NCBI GenBank assembly: GCA_964465375.1
Contig: CAYXIJ010000003.1
Coordinates: 59,209 to 123,208 of the forward strand
DNA: 64,000 nt
Origin: CAJWKT01 sp964465375
Lineage (GTDB): Bacteria; Pseudomonadota; Gammaproteobacteria; Steroidobacterales; Rariloculaceae
Reading direction: 5' to 3'
The notes under the pieces are model-generated. The model made no database searches. It saw nothing but the letters and a program-made list of their open reading frames with translations, and was not told where the DNA came from. Positions 45,680-54,085 of this stretch are shown piece after piece. Numbering within the stretch: the first letter of the stretch is position 1; each line of letters begins with the position of its first letter. The translations under genes were made by a program, and so were the position numbers.

Positions 45680-46058
45680 AAAAAACAGACCTCCTCATGA
45701 AAAAGGGAGCATAGATTGAATGATTTTTAAAGTCAGTGTCAAGTATTGAATGGAAGGTTTTGTCAGATTTTTTGAGGTTCACTATCTGCTCCTTCCTTAT
45801 ATTGAGCGCCAAAAATCAAATTGCGCTTGAAAATGACCCAAAAAATAGGCGGATCCCTAAGGCGTTAGTTTTTTATTTGATCTAAAGGCTAAAAGAGCAA
45901 TATACCTAACAATGAAATAGATTAATTTGTGGTCTTATGCTTGATTTCGGCGGACAGCGTTTATTTTCAGTTCGCAGAAAAGTAGAATGCGCCTCCAGAG
46001 GAGACTGTTTTGAGAGTCTACGGTTTCCATTGTTCGCGCATTTTTAGGGGTTTTAGTT
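45680..46058. promoter_or_regulatory. 379-bp intergenic region upstream of rpsP
   Basis: AT-rich region with no gene, divergent between the CorB-type gene and rpsP. TAGAATGCG at 45983-45991 is a plausible -10 element for rpsP; its -35 is weak (TTTATT at 45960-45965). The leader between there and the ATG at 46059 is about 65 bases. Confidence 0.4.
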
Positions 46059-46313
46059 ATGGTAAGGATTCGTCTGACTCGTGGTGGCGCAAAAAGACGA
46101 CCTTTTTATCACATTGTGGCGACTGATCGCCGGAATCGCCGTGATGGACGATATATTGAACGACTAGGTTTCTTTAACCCTATTGCAACAGGGGGCGAGA
46201 CGAAAATTAAGATCGATCTTGATCGGGTCCAATATTGGCTTTCCCAGGGAGCAAAGCCTTCTGATCGTGTGGCGACGCTGATTAAGGAATTCAGCGCTGC
46301 TGAGGTTGCCTGA
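46059..46313 (+). CDS. rpsP: 30S ribosomal protein S16
   Basis: Ribosomal protein S16, 84 residues, complete: MVRIRLTRGGAKRRPFYHIV, RNRRDGRYIERLGFFNP and a C-terminal ALI/KEFS segment. First gene of the usual rpsP-rimM-trmD-rplS operon. It overlaps the rimM frame. Confidence 0.98.
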   Translation: MVRIRLTRGGAKRRPFYHIVATDRRNRRDGRYIERLGFFNPIATGGETKIKIDLDRVQYWLSQGAKPSDRVATLIKEFSAAEVA

Positions 46314-46854
46314 GGGGAGTGTTTGGATTGGTGATTCCGCGGTGAGCGGGGCGCCTTCTAGATTGATCGTCCTTGGTCAGGTATCTGGTGCGGTAGGCGT
46401 GAAGGGTTGGATTAGAGTTTATTCTCATACAAAGCCCCGAGATAATATTGTTAATTTTGATGCTTGGGTGTTGCGCTTAAATGGTATGGACCGGCATGTA
46501 GTCTTAGAGGGCAACGAATGCAGAGAGAGGAATGTTCTAGTCAAGGTTCGGGGAACTGATGACAGGGATAGTGCTCTTGGGTTAGTAGGTGCTGAAATCG
46601 CAGTTGAGCGGAACTTATTGCCACTCTGCGATCCAGGTGAATACTACTGGGCGGACCTTGAGGGGCTAGAAGTTCGTACGATTGCTGGACAATCTCTTGG
46701 GCATATTGATTATCTATTTTCAACAGGCGCCCATGATGTCATGGTGCTAATAGGTGATCGAGAGCGGTTAATACCATTTGTATTGGAAGAGATAGTTTGT
46801 GAGGTGAATATTGATGGTGGGTTTTTGGTTGTTAGCTGGGATTCAGATTTTTAA
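46306..46854 (+). CDS. rimM: Ribosome maturation factor RimM
   Basis: 16S rRNA-processing factor that binds S19 during 30S assembly, about 182 residues. N-terminal domain with the family motif VLGQVSGAVGVKGWIRVYSHT and C-terminal PRC-barrel (EYYWADLEGLEVRT, DVMVLIGDRERLIPFV). The start is unclear: TTG at 46306 overlaps rpsP, while a GTG at 46342 lies further in after GAGGGGAG. The following genes are not trmD and rplS, unlike nearly all relatives. Confidence 0.94.
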   Translation: MPEGSVWIGDSAVSGAPSRLIVLGQVSGAVGVKGWIRVYSHTKPRDNIVNFDAWVLRLNGMDRHVVLEGNECRERNVLVKVRGTDDRDSALGLVGAEIAVERNLLPLCDPGEYYWADLEGLEVRTIAGQSLGHIDYLFSTGAHDVMVLIGDRERLIPFVLEEIVCEVNIDGGFLVVSWDSDF

Positions 46855-46968
46855 ATTGGCTGTTGCCGCTAAGTAGTATTGCGGGCCCAACCGTTTTGTG
46901 GGAATGTCATCCAGCGTATATTAAAAAATTATTTCTGTTGTAAAGGATATTGATTAAGAAGAACCACT

Positions 46969-47796
46969 ATGCACTTAGAGTTCTTAAATGTATATCTTCA
47001 TAGATTGATTCTTTTTGGGCCTATTATTGCCGCATTATTTGTTTTAGATGTTGGGCAGGCTGCTTGGATAGACCCCCAACAACCAACGGTCTTGATAACA
47101 GGATCTAATCGAGGCATAGGACTAGCTTTTGTTGAGCATTATCTCGCCGAGGGGTGGAATGTCTTAGCAACGACTCGATCACCTAAGAGTGCAGATGATC
47201 TTCAGCGCTTAGGAGAAAACTGGGACAATTTGGTGATAGAGCAACTTGATGTTATAGATGGAAGTCGCGTAAGAGCTCTTGCTGAGAATTACGCTGGTAC
47301 ACCGATTGATCTTCTGATCAACAACGCAGGAATTTATGGTGGCGAAAAAGAGCAGAATCTAGGCTCTCTGGATCCACAGACATTTCATGATGTGATGGCT
47401 GTAAATGTTCTAGCACCGATGCAAATGATTGAGGCTTTTGCAGAACATGTTGCTGCAAGTGAGCATAAAAAGATTGTTTCTATTACAAGTGGTGCTGGCT
47501 CGGTGTCTGGAGAGCAGGTTTCTACGGGTGGGTCCTTCTATAGCATTAGCAAGGCAGCTCTCAATATGGCTATGCGCAAAGCTGGAGCTGCACTAGAGGA
47601 ACGAGGTGTTGTGGTAGCTCTGATTGCGCCTGGCTTGGTAGTGACAGATATGTTGCGACAGAATCGGCCAAACTTAGTTTCACGAGCTAATTCTCCCGCC
47701 GAGAGTGTGGCTGGCATGGCCGCCATTATTGCGCGCATTGATAAGAGTTATAATAAGCAAATTATGAACTATGATGGTTCTGTTGTAGCGTGGTAG
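46969..47796 (+). CDS. Short-chain dehydrogenase/reductase with N-terminal anchor
   Basis: SDR family NAD(P)-dependent oxidoreductase, 275 residues. The Rossmann motif TGSNRGIG (after VLI), NNAG (LLINNAGIYGG) and catalytic Ser with YSISK (Tyr-x-x-x-Lys) are complete. Unusually an N-terminal hydrophobic helix of about 20 residues (LILFGPIIAALFVLDVG) precedes the domain, suggesting a signal anchor. It is not a ribosomal-operon gene; it occupies the place where trmD should be. Its stop overlaps the next gene by 7 bases. Confidence 0.88.
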   Translation: MHLEFLNVYLHRLILFGPIIAALFVLDVGQAAWIDPQQPTVLITGSNRGIGLAFVEHYLAEGWNVLATTRSPKSADDLQRLGENWDNLVIEQLDVIDGSRVRALAENYAGTPIDLLINNAGIYGGEKEQNLGSLDPQTFHDVMAVNVLAPMQMIEAFAEHVAASEHKKIVSITSGAGSVSGEQVSTGGSFYSISKAALNMAMRKAGAALEERGVVVALIAPGLVVTDMLRQNRPNLVSRANSPAESVAGMAAIIARIDKSYNKQIMNYDGSVVAW

Positions 47797-48641
47797 GAAA
47801 AAGTAAATTGTTAAATCTAGCAAAAAAATTTAAGAAACTATCTATATTGTGTGGTTTCTTTGTGATGCTTGCTGCGATTTCATCGCACATACAAAAGGCT
47901 GGCGGTCAACCACCGGGCCGGACAGATCTTCCGGACTGGACTGGTCCGTGGCAAATGACCAGCAATACTGTTTTTGATCAGGCGACCGTCGATCCTCCCG
48001 GCGGCAGTTCAAATACCCCAGGTACACGCGAACATCCACCGTACAATGATGAATGGGAGGAGAAGTACGCACGTAATCGGGAGTTGGTCCGTTCAGGACA
48101 GTTTCCGGATACGATAACAACGTGCGGAATACCTGCAGGCTTCCCGCGCATGATGAATTTACCTGGTGGAATCGAATTTGTAGTACGGCCTGAGCAGGTA
48201 TGGATCCTGACGGAGGACGGCCCGAATACCATGCGTATATACACTGATGGCCGAGATCACCCAGATGCTAATGACCGTTGGCCAACATATGCAGGTTGGT
48301 CGGTAGGGCATTGGGATGGCGATACATTGGTTTTTGAGACCGTTAGCCTCAAAGGTGATGGTGATACGATCCTAGACAGAACGGGACTGGTTTTGAGTGA
48401 ACAGGCAAAAATAACAACTCAGGTCCGACAAAAGTCAGAAAATCTCATGGAAGCTCGTTTTGCGATTGAAGATCCAGTAGCTCTTACCGGACCCTGGCAT
48501 GTTGTTAAAGAATATAGGCGGCTAGAGCCAGGTACATGGATGATCGAGTTCGCATGTGCAGAGAATAACCGAAACCCCGTTGATATATCGGGGAAAACAC
48601 TGACTTTGGATGCAGACGGAAACGTTCTTGATCAGTTATGA
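47790..48641 (+). CDS. Uncharacterised secreted YTDGR-family protein, copy B
   Basis: Second member of the secreted family, 283 residues from GTG at 47790, overlapping the SDR stop. A hydrophobic signal segment (ILCGFFVMLAAIS) is followed by DLPDWTGPWQM, then CGIPAGFPR, MRIYTDGRDHP, GWSVGHWDGDTLVFET and a late Cys (EFACAENNR). Compared with copy A the N-terminal part is shorter. DUF6152 copy 2 follows 45 bp downstream, again as a unit. Function unknown. Confidence 0.75.
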   Translation: MVGKSKLLNLAKKFKKLSILCGFFVMLAAISSHIQKAGGQPPGRTDLPDWTGPWQMTSNTVFDQATVDPPGGSSNTPGTREHPPYNDEWEEKYARNRELVRSGQFPDTITTCGIPAGFPRMMNLPGGIEFVVRPEQVWILTEDGPNTMRIYTDGRDHPDANDRWPTYAGWSVGHWDGDTLVFETVSLKGDGDTILDRTGLVLSEQAKITTQVRQKSENLMEARFAIEDPVALTGPWHVVKEYRRLEPGTWMIEFACAENNRNPVDISGKTLTLDADGNVLDQL

Positions 48642-48686
48642 AGTACCTTGTGTGTATGAGTAGGTAGGTAGATGGGGGGGAGAGAA

Positions 48687-49070
48687 GTGAATATTCGACA
48701 TATTGTGTTGTTACTTCTATATGTATTGGGGTCGATTGTCTTTGTGTTGCCAGCAGGCGCCCATCATGCGGCGTCTATGTTTGACCGGACTAAAAGCATT
48801 GATCTTGTCGGGAAAATTGTTGAATTTCAGTGGACTAACCCGCATATCTGGATACAAATCTCAGTTGAAGGCAGGGACGGCGAACTGGAAGAGTGGAGTA
48901 TAGAGGGTGGAGTCCCGAATCGCCTCTACCGATCTGGCTGGCGGCCAAATAGTTTTGTGCCTGGACAGTCGGTGACCGTGAGAGGCTTTCCGATGCGTGA
49001 TGGCGGAAAGGCCGCTTTATTTGTTGGTGCCAAGTTGGAGGATGGGTCCACGCTTGGTCGATTCGAATGA
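48687..49070 (+). CDS. DUF6152 family secreted protein, copy 2
   Basis: About 127 residues from GTG at 48687 (an ATG at 48672 is in frame, but the GGGAGAGAAG region fits as ribosome site for the GTG). The signal peptide ends PAGA with predicted mature start His-His-Ala-Ala. Conserved NPHIW, W-S-I-E, YRSGWRPNSF and PMRDGGKAA match the other copies. It follows the copy B secreted protein. Confidence 0.8.
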   Translation: MNIRHIVLLLLYVLGSIVFVLPAGAHHAASMFDRTKSIDLVGKIVEFQWTNPHIWIQISVEGRDGELEEWSIEGGVPNRLYRSGWRPNSFVPGQSVTVRGFPMRDGGKAALFVGAKLEDGSTLGRFE

Positions 49071-49154
49071 CTGTATTTTGCCCGATAGCTTGATTTATGA
49101 GCTGGGACTGCCGTGTCCTTGAATAAGTGGCACGAATTCCAGCATTCGGTATAG

Positions 49155-49280
49155 GTTCTTGCGGGAATAGTCACAGCCGCGAGACTGCCTTGCGTCGCTG
49201 ATTCTACCCCGAACATCCTATTGATCATTGGCGATGACATGGAAATCGAGAACATGATCAAACGCATGCCACTGTATTAA
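49155..49280 (+). pseudogene. Remnant of a sulfatase N-terminus
   Basis: A short open stretch encodes the sequence around STPNILLIIGDDMEIEN and stops at TAA 49278-49280. The pattern PNILLIIGDDM is the hallmark of type I sulfatase N-termini, where the two Asp bind calcium. Preceding residues (VTAARLPCVAD) look like the end of a signal peptide. No start codon is found before a TAG at 49152, and the rest of the enzyme is absent. Interpreted as a leftover of a deleted gene, 87 bp before tRNA-Ala. Confidence 0.5.
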
Positions 49281-49367
49281 GAGTGGTAAATTGTGAAAAC
49301 GGGGCAAAGCTGCACCGCTTGGCTCAAAGTCTGTAAGTGCGCGATAATTAGGCAATTTCAAGCGTGT

Positions 49368-49443
<76 letters not shown>

Positions 49444-49455
49444 ATGGAGAACGAC

Positions 49456-50499
49456 GTGATAGATCGCCGGAAAATAAAAACACTCAGTGGAGCGACGAAC
49501 GCGAGCCTCGCGCTGTTCCTCGGCGCAGGCCTTACAGTAATCGCGAGCGCACAGCAGGGTAATGAGGATATCCGTTCGGACGAAGCGCAAGCTGCATTGC
49601 CGATGCCTCCTGTCGAGCGTCCACCGATAGAATTCAAAACTGCTGAGGCTCACTATAGTTACCTTTTGGAGCAATCCGGGGGCGGCACACAGCACACGAT
49701 GGCAACAATTCCGGTCTGGAGTGGACTCTGGTCAGCCGGCAATAACTCGATGCCCGGACTCTTTCTCGTTGATGGAACCCTTGCTATTGCGATGGCGCCG
49801 GGTGGCGAGGTCAGGGAAGGTGTTTTGACACCCCCTTACGAGCAACAGTTCAAGGAGCGTCGCGCTGAAATGGCCGAGTACGGCGAGCAGCGCTACGATC
49901 GACTGACCAACTGTGAGTACCCAGGCGTGGCACGCTGGCTCTGGGAACCTTACATCAAAGAATTCGTTAACACGCCGAAGCAGACCTGGCTCCTAAACGA
50001 TCTCATGAACGAGACGCGGCGTGTCTATATCGGTGCCGAGCACATCAATATTGATGGCAGACATTCGGCGACTGGGGACAGCATTGGTTTCTGGAGCGAT
50101 GACAAACTCGTCATGTGGACCAAATGGATCAACCCCGCGGATTATCTGCGTGGTATGCCGCTGACGAGCAATCAGCTCGAACTCGTCGAGACCTGGGAAG
50201 AAGCAGTAAGGTCCGACGGTGTGAGAATGATTGTCACACAGGCCACCTTCTATGATCCTGTCGCCCTCGTTAGGCCATTGACTGCTGTGTACACCCACGA
50301 ATCGCGGCCTGATCTAGAAGAGATTGGTGTGCGAATTCGAAACTGGGAGTGTGTAACGAGTAGTAACTCCTACAAGGATGCAGAGGGCAATACACAATTT
50401 TATTTGCCTGGAGATCCCGGATACGTGGATGCGCGAGGCACGACGGAGTTTCCCGAGCTGCCTGGGCAGTCGCTTGATCCAATATTTGATGCGCAATAA
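49456..50499 (+). CDS. Uncharacterised secreted YTDGR-family protein, copy C
   Basis: Third member of the family, about 347 residues. I choose GTG at 49456 with GGAG six bases upstream; an ATG at 49444, right after the tRNA-Ala CCA, is also in frame. The signal peptide ends IASAQ. Motifs: CEYPGVARWLWEPY, RRVYIGAEHINIDGR (a variant of YTDGR), DSIGFWSDDKLVMWT, DPVALVRPL and WECVTSSN. Closest in layout to copies A and E. Codon use is visibly richer in C/G-ending codons than in the neighbouring genes, suggesting transfer. DUF6152 copy 3 follows. Confidence 0.75.
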   Translation: MIDRRKIKTLSGATNASLALFLGAGLTVIASAQQGNEDIRSDEAQAALPMPPVERPPIEFKTAEAHYSYLLEQSGGGTQHTMATIPVWSGLWSAGNNSMPGLFLVDGTLAIAMAPGGEVREGVLTPPYEQQFKERRAEMAEYGEQRYDRLTNCEYPGVARWLWEPYIKEFVNTPKQTWLLNDLMNETRRVYIGAEHINIDGRHSATGDSIGFWSDDKLVMWTKWINPADYLRGMPLTSNQLELVETWEEAVRSDGVRMIVTQATFYDPVALVRPLTAVYTHESRPDLEEIGVRIRNWECVTSSNSYKDAEGNTQFYLPGDPGYVDARGTTEFPELPGQSLDPIFDAQ

Positions 50500-50541
50500 T
50501 TTACCTCAGTGCAGATGGGACGACGAAACAGGAAGACAATG

Positions 50542-51018
50542 ATGAAAAAGATGATCCTAACGACTTTGATCGCTATGTCGCTCGTAACGATAGCGACTAT
50601 GGGGCCGGCATCGGCACACCACTCGTTCGCAATGTTCGACCTGAGTCAGCATCAGCTCGTCGAGGGTCGAATAACGGACTGGCATTACAACAGTCCACAT
50701 AGTTGGCTTTACATCGATGCAGTCGATGAGAATGGGCAGATGCAGAGGTGGAGTTTCGAAGGCGCGGCGCCAGTACATGCAACGCGTCAGGGCGTTACGG
50801 GCAACACGTTTCGCAAGAGCGAAGTCGTTCGTGTCGTGATGAGTCCGATTCGAGATGGCCGGCGTGCCGGCGCGATGTGTTTCGTCGTCAAGGAAGACAA
50901 CTCGATTGTGAGACCGAATGATGCTACCTGCAATGCTGTTGGTGTCATTGAGACGTGGCAATCGAACGGCTGGCTCAAGAGCACCGAGCATCTTGGCGAG
51001 CATCCAGCCGAACCTTAG
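50542..51018 (+). CDS. DUF6152 family secreted protein, copy 3
   Basis: About 158 residues from ATG 50542 (ATG 50539 also possible) after AGGAAG. The signal peptide ends PASA and the predicted mature protein begins His-His-Ser-Phe. Shared features: NSPHSWLYI, W-S-F-E, VTGNTF and PIRDGRRAGAM. The C-terminal 35 residues, with two Cys, are longer than in other copies. It shares the G/C-rich codon use of the preceding gene. Confidence 0.8.
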   Translation: MKKMILTTLIAMSLVTIATMGPASAHHSFAMFDLSQHQLVEGRITDWHYNSPHSWLYIDAVDENGQMQRWSFEGAAPVHATRQGVTGNTFRKSEVVRVVMSPIRDGRRAGAMCFVVKEDNSIVRPNDATCNAVGVIETWQSNGWLKSTEHLGEHPAEP

Positions 51019-51127
51019 CGAGAAGTTGGTGAGCTCGCAGATTAACTAATAACACGCTCCGGCAGAATTCTCGATGCGATCGAGTCCTAGCTGCCTCGAG
51101 CTAGAGCGACATAGTCGTAACCAAATT

Positions 51128-51841
51128 TTACCTACTACCCCAAGCCCGCGTTGATACTTCTGGGTCGCAGTCGATGCCAATCATTTCTAGTTGCGGCATG
51201 TATACCCACTCTAGGGTTCCCTGAAAAGGCTCTGCTAAATAATCTGGATCTTCTACGTGAAAATCGATCAATAGTCGTGTCTGATCGGGACCTAAGCGAA
51301 ATTTCTCTGTAATCCGGCGTCGTATCCCCATCGGCGATCCGTCGATCAATGAAGAGCGGTGTTCTTCTAGTAATGTAGTCTCAACTACGAGTACATCATT
51401 CTCCCAGCGCCCAATTGAGTGACCTTGATTTGTTAGCTTGCCATCCTCAGGATGATCTCGACCATCCATGTATATAGTACGTTCTGTATTGTAGAGCTCG
51501 CCCCTAATCACAATTCGGTCATCGAGGATTTTAATCTCATTGAGGTAGGGGACCCCGAGAAAGGTAGGTGTAGGGTACGCAATACATTTTCCTGCCGGGC
51601 TGTCAGAGGTAATATCGTAGGTCGCCTGTATTTCCGCCCCTTGTGCCGTAAGCCTTCTCATATTGTCTCTCAGAGACCACAGGTGTGCGTTCGTTGCCAA
51701 GGGTGTTGCCCAGATACCGGATATGCTGTCAGCTTTCTCAGTTGCACTTAAATCGTTAGTGCTTCCTGCAAAAGAGGATCGTGCTGACCATATCGAACCA
51801 TCTTGCTTGGAAAGTGATACCAAGCGGGCGTGGGTGCGCTG
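51128..51841 (-). CDS. Uncharacterised secreted YTDGR-family protein, copy D, 5' end lost in gap
   Basis: Fourth member, at least 237 codons, open up to the N-run at 51842, so the N-terminus with its signal peptide is missing. Visible motifs: DSISGIWATPL, CIAYPTPTFLG, RTIYMDGRDHPED, HSIGRWENDVLVVET, DPDYLAEPF and a late Cys (GIDCDPE). In this copy the DUF6152 gene lies upstream instead of downstream. Function unknown. Confidence 0.7.
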   Translation of the reverse strand, partial: QRTHARLVSLSKQDGSIWSARSSFAGSTNDLSATEKADSISGIWATPLATNAHLWSLRDNMRRLTAQGAEIQATYDITSDSPAGKCIAYPTPTFLGVPYLNEIKILDDRIVIRGELYNTERTIYMDGRDHPEDGKLTNQGHSIGRWENDVLVVETTLLEEHRSSLIDGSPMGIRRRITEKFRLGPDQTRLLIDFHVEDPDYLAEPFQGTLEWVYMPQLEMIGIDCDPEVSTRAWGSR

Positions 51842-51851
51842 NNNNNNNNNN
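51842..51851. other. Assembly gap (10 N)
   Basis: Ten N separate the copy D gene from a short fragment of quite different composition. Marks a scaffold join that is probably wrong on its right side. Confidence 0.97.
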
Positions 51852-51974
51852 CCAAGGCCGATGGCGTCACGTGTGACGACAACAACGACGCGACGGTCAA
51901 TGACACGTGCACCAGCGGCGTGTGTGGCGGTATAGACCTGTGTGCCGGTGTCGTGTGCGCGGCGCCCGCTGAGT
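51852..51974 (+). other. Foreign Cys-rich coding fragment, likely chimeric join
   Basis: This roughly 120-bp GC-rich stretch reads in one frame as a Cys-rich repeat: GVTCDDNNDATVNDTC, SGVCGG, CAGVVCAAPAEC. That pattern is typical of large surface proteins of myxobacteria and relatives, not of anything else here. It interrupts a DUF6152 gene on the other strand. Most likely misassembly. Confidence 0.6.
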
Positions 51975-52280
51975 GTCGTAAACCGGGTTCATGCGAACGA
52001 CGACAGGATCACCTGTTTGTAGGGTATCGTGTGCCCATCCGCTGCGGGATAGAATCGGTGTTGCATCGGTTTCAATTTCCCACTCTACAAAACTACCCGA
52101 ATCAGTTTGCGCTTCCACGTAGATATAAACATGCGGGTTGCCCCAGTGAAATTGGCTGATAAAACCTTCCACTGCTATAACTCGGTCCCGATCAAATACT
52201 GAGCCGCTATGATGCGCAAAGGCGGCTGAAAAGAAGCCCAGGGTTAGTAGAGTCTTTAACAGAACACAACTGCACTTCAT
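51975..52280 (-). CDS. DUF6152 family secreted protein, copy 4, 3' end lost
   Basis: The first 102 residues of a DUF6152 protein from ATG 52280. The signal peptide ends AAFA, with predicted mature start His-His-Ser-Gly; GNPHVYIY, W-E-I-E, SRSGWAHDTL and VVVRMNPVYD follow. After residue 102 the frame runs into the Cys-rich foreign fragment, and the normal end (D-G-x-x-A) is missing. Partial because of the assembly join, not necessarily in the cell. Confidence 0.7.
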
Positions 52281-52490
52281 GATCAAATGCCGTTCATCTC
52301 TCCAGGTCTTGCGCACAGGTTTACCATTGATTACCGTGGAGATTATACAAAATCAGGAGAACACCAGTTTATTCTTTTTTATAAATGTTATTCTGATTTT
52401 TGGATTGCGTTATACGCTGTGTGTATACAGTAAATAGATATAGTTCGGTCAGACTTCGTCGAAATTTTTCCGAGAGGTATAACGAGAGAG

Positions 52491-54047
52491 ATGAAAACAA
52501 TTAAAAAATTTTTTGTCGTGCTAGGAATTTTTCTTTGTATTGGAATTGCTGTTTCTGCCTACGAGGTATCCCAGGGGCCAACAGAGCTTATTCAGCATGA
52601 TCCCCTCAAGGCGTACGAGGGTTACACTTTATTCAGCCCCATGCGTGGTAGAAATACCTATCTCATAGATATGTACGGACAAGTGGTAAATATGTGGCCA
52701 TACCCTGAATCCTGGGTGCGTCCAGATGCAAGAGAACATGCTCGTCTCCTAGAAGATGGAACCTTACTCAGAGCATATGGGTCTCCCAATGGTGAAACTC
52801 CTGCGGCACTAAAGGCAGGACTTTTTCAGATTGTAGATTGGGATGGTGAGGTGGTTTGGGAATATGAGAACCCCAGGAGGGGCTATTCTGCGCATCACGA
52901 TTTCCGAATGATATGGAATCCTAAATTAAATGAAAGAACCATTATGTATACTGTTTCCCGTGAAATTAGCCATGAGGAAGCTATCAGGTTAGGTGTTGAT
53001 CCTAGACTCAGGGAAGATTACGCATCACGCCCGGACGGGTTAATAGAAATAGATTTAAAAGGAAACATCATCTGGGAGTGGAATATTACCGATCATTTAG
53101 TACAAGACGTGAATCCTGTTTCATCAAATTACGGCGTGATCAAGGAACACCCCGAAAAATTAGATCCAAACTTCGGCACAGGGGTCAGCGGAGACTGGAT
53201 TCATATGAATTCTTTTGATTTTAATGAAACGCTCGATCATATAGTGATCAACAATTCGGCTTTTAGTGAATTTTATGTCATTGATCATGGTGCAACATTT
53301 CTAGCTGGAGATCCTGAGGGAAGCGCTGCATTGGCGGCAGGGAGTGCTGGCGATTTTATTTATCGGTGGGGTAATCCATGTGTATATGATTCTGGTGAAT
53401 GCCCATCAATGACCAATGAAGGTATGTCTACCTCCAATGGTTACCAGCAAGTATTTTTTTCCCACGATATTCAGTGGATTGCGAGCAGAGAGGCGCAGGC
53501 AACAGAAACGCAAATGCCCGGTATTGGTAATTTTTTGATTTTTAATAATGGAGCCAGGCAGCCAGGTACAACTTTTTCTTCAGTAATTGAGATCGATCCT
53601 TATGATGGCCCTATGGAACTTGGTAGGTATGTTCCTGAGATTGCTGCCGGTTATAAGCGTTCCAGGGTAGGTGGTGGCATGGGATCTGCGTCTCAAAATG
53701 TCTCTAAACAGATTGTTTGGAGCTTCCACGGAACTTTACCAAACTCTTTTTACAGTAGTTATATTTCAGGTGTTCAGCGGCTTCCAAATGGTAATACCCT
53801 TATTTGTCCAGGCGCACACGGCCATATTTTTGAAATAACCGAGAACGATGAAATTGTATGGGAGTATATTAATCCGGTTGGTGACAGGACAGGGAATAGT
53901 CACGGGATATACGAAATCATTGCAGACCAGATGGGCGACGCATTTAATTCAATATTCAAGTGTCATCGCTATGCACCTGATTTTCCAGGCTTTGAAGGTA
54001 AGAGTCTTGTGCCTTTAGGGAAAATCACTGAGATCTTTAGTGAATAG
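52491..54047 (+). CDS. Arylsulfotransferase (ASST) family protein, copy 2
   Basis: Second ASST-family protein, 518 residues, with an N-terminal signal anchor (about residues 6-23; FFVVLGIFLCIGIAVSA) instead of a lipobox. Motifs: YEGYTLFSPMRGRNTYLIDM, ARLLEDGTLLRAYG, HHDFRMIWNPK, GDWIHMNSFDFNETLDHIVI, FSHDIQWI and GVQRLPNGNTLICPGAHGHIFE. It differs strongly from the copy at 9568-11247, so they are not recent duplicates. It is followed 38 bp later by a TRAP transporter, suggesting that it acts on a solute whose product is imported (inference). Confidence 0.87.
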   Translation: MKTIKKFFVVLGIFLCIGIAVSAYEVSQGPTELIQHDPLKAYEGYTLFSPMRGRNTYLIDMYGQVVNMWPYPESWVRPDAREHARLLEDGTLLRAYGSPNGETPAALKAGLFQIVDWDGEVVWEYENPRRGYSAHHDFRMIWNPKLNERTIMYTVSREISHEEAIRLGVDPRLREDYASRPDGLIEIDLKGNIIWEWNITDHLVQDVNPVSSNYGVIKEHPEKLDPNFGTGVSGDWIHMNSFDFNETLDHIVINNSAFSEFYVIDHGATFLAGDPEGSAALAAGSAGDFIYRWGNPCVYDSGECPSMTNEGMSTSNGYQQVFFSHDIQWIASREAQATETQMPGIGNFLIFNNGARQPGTTFSSVIEIDPYDGPMELGRYVPEIAAGYKRSRVGGGMGSASQNVSKQIVWSFHGTLPNSFYSSYISGVQRLPNGNTLICPGAHGHIFEITENDEIVWEYINPVGDRTGNSHGIYEIIADQMGDAFNSIFKCHRYAPDFPGFEGKSLVPLGKITEIFSE

Positions 54048-54085
54048 CTCACAAGGTAATAGTTTTCTGGTCTGTCATTACCCTT

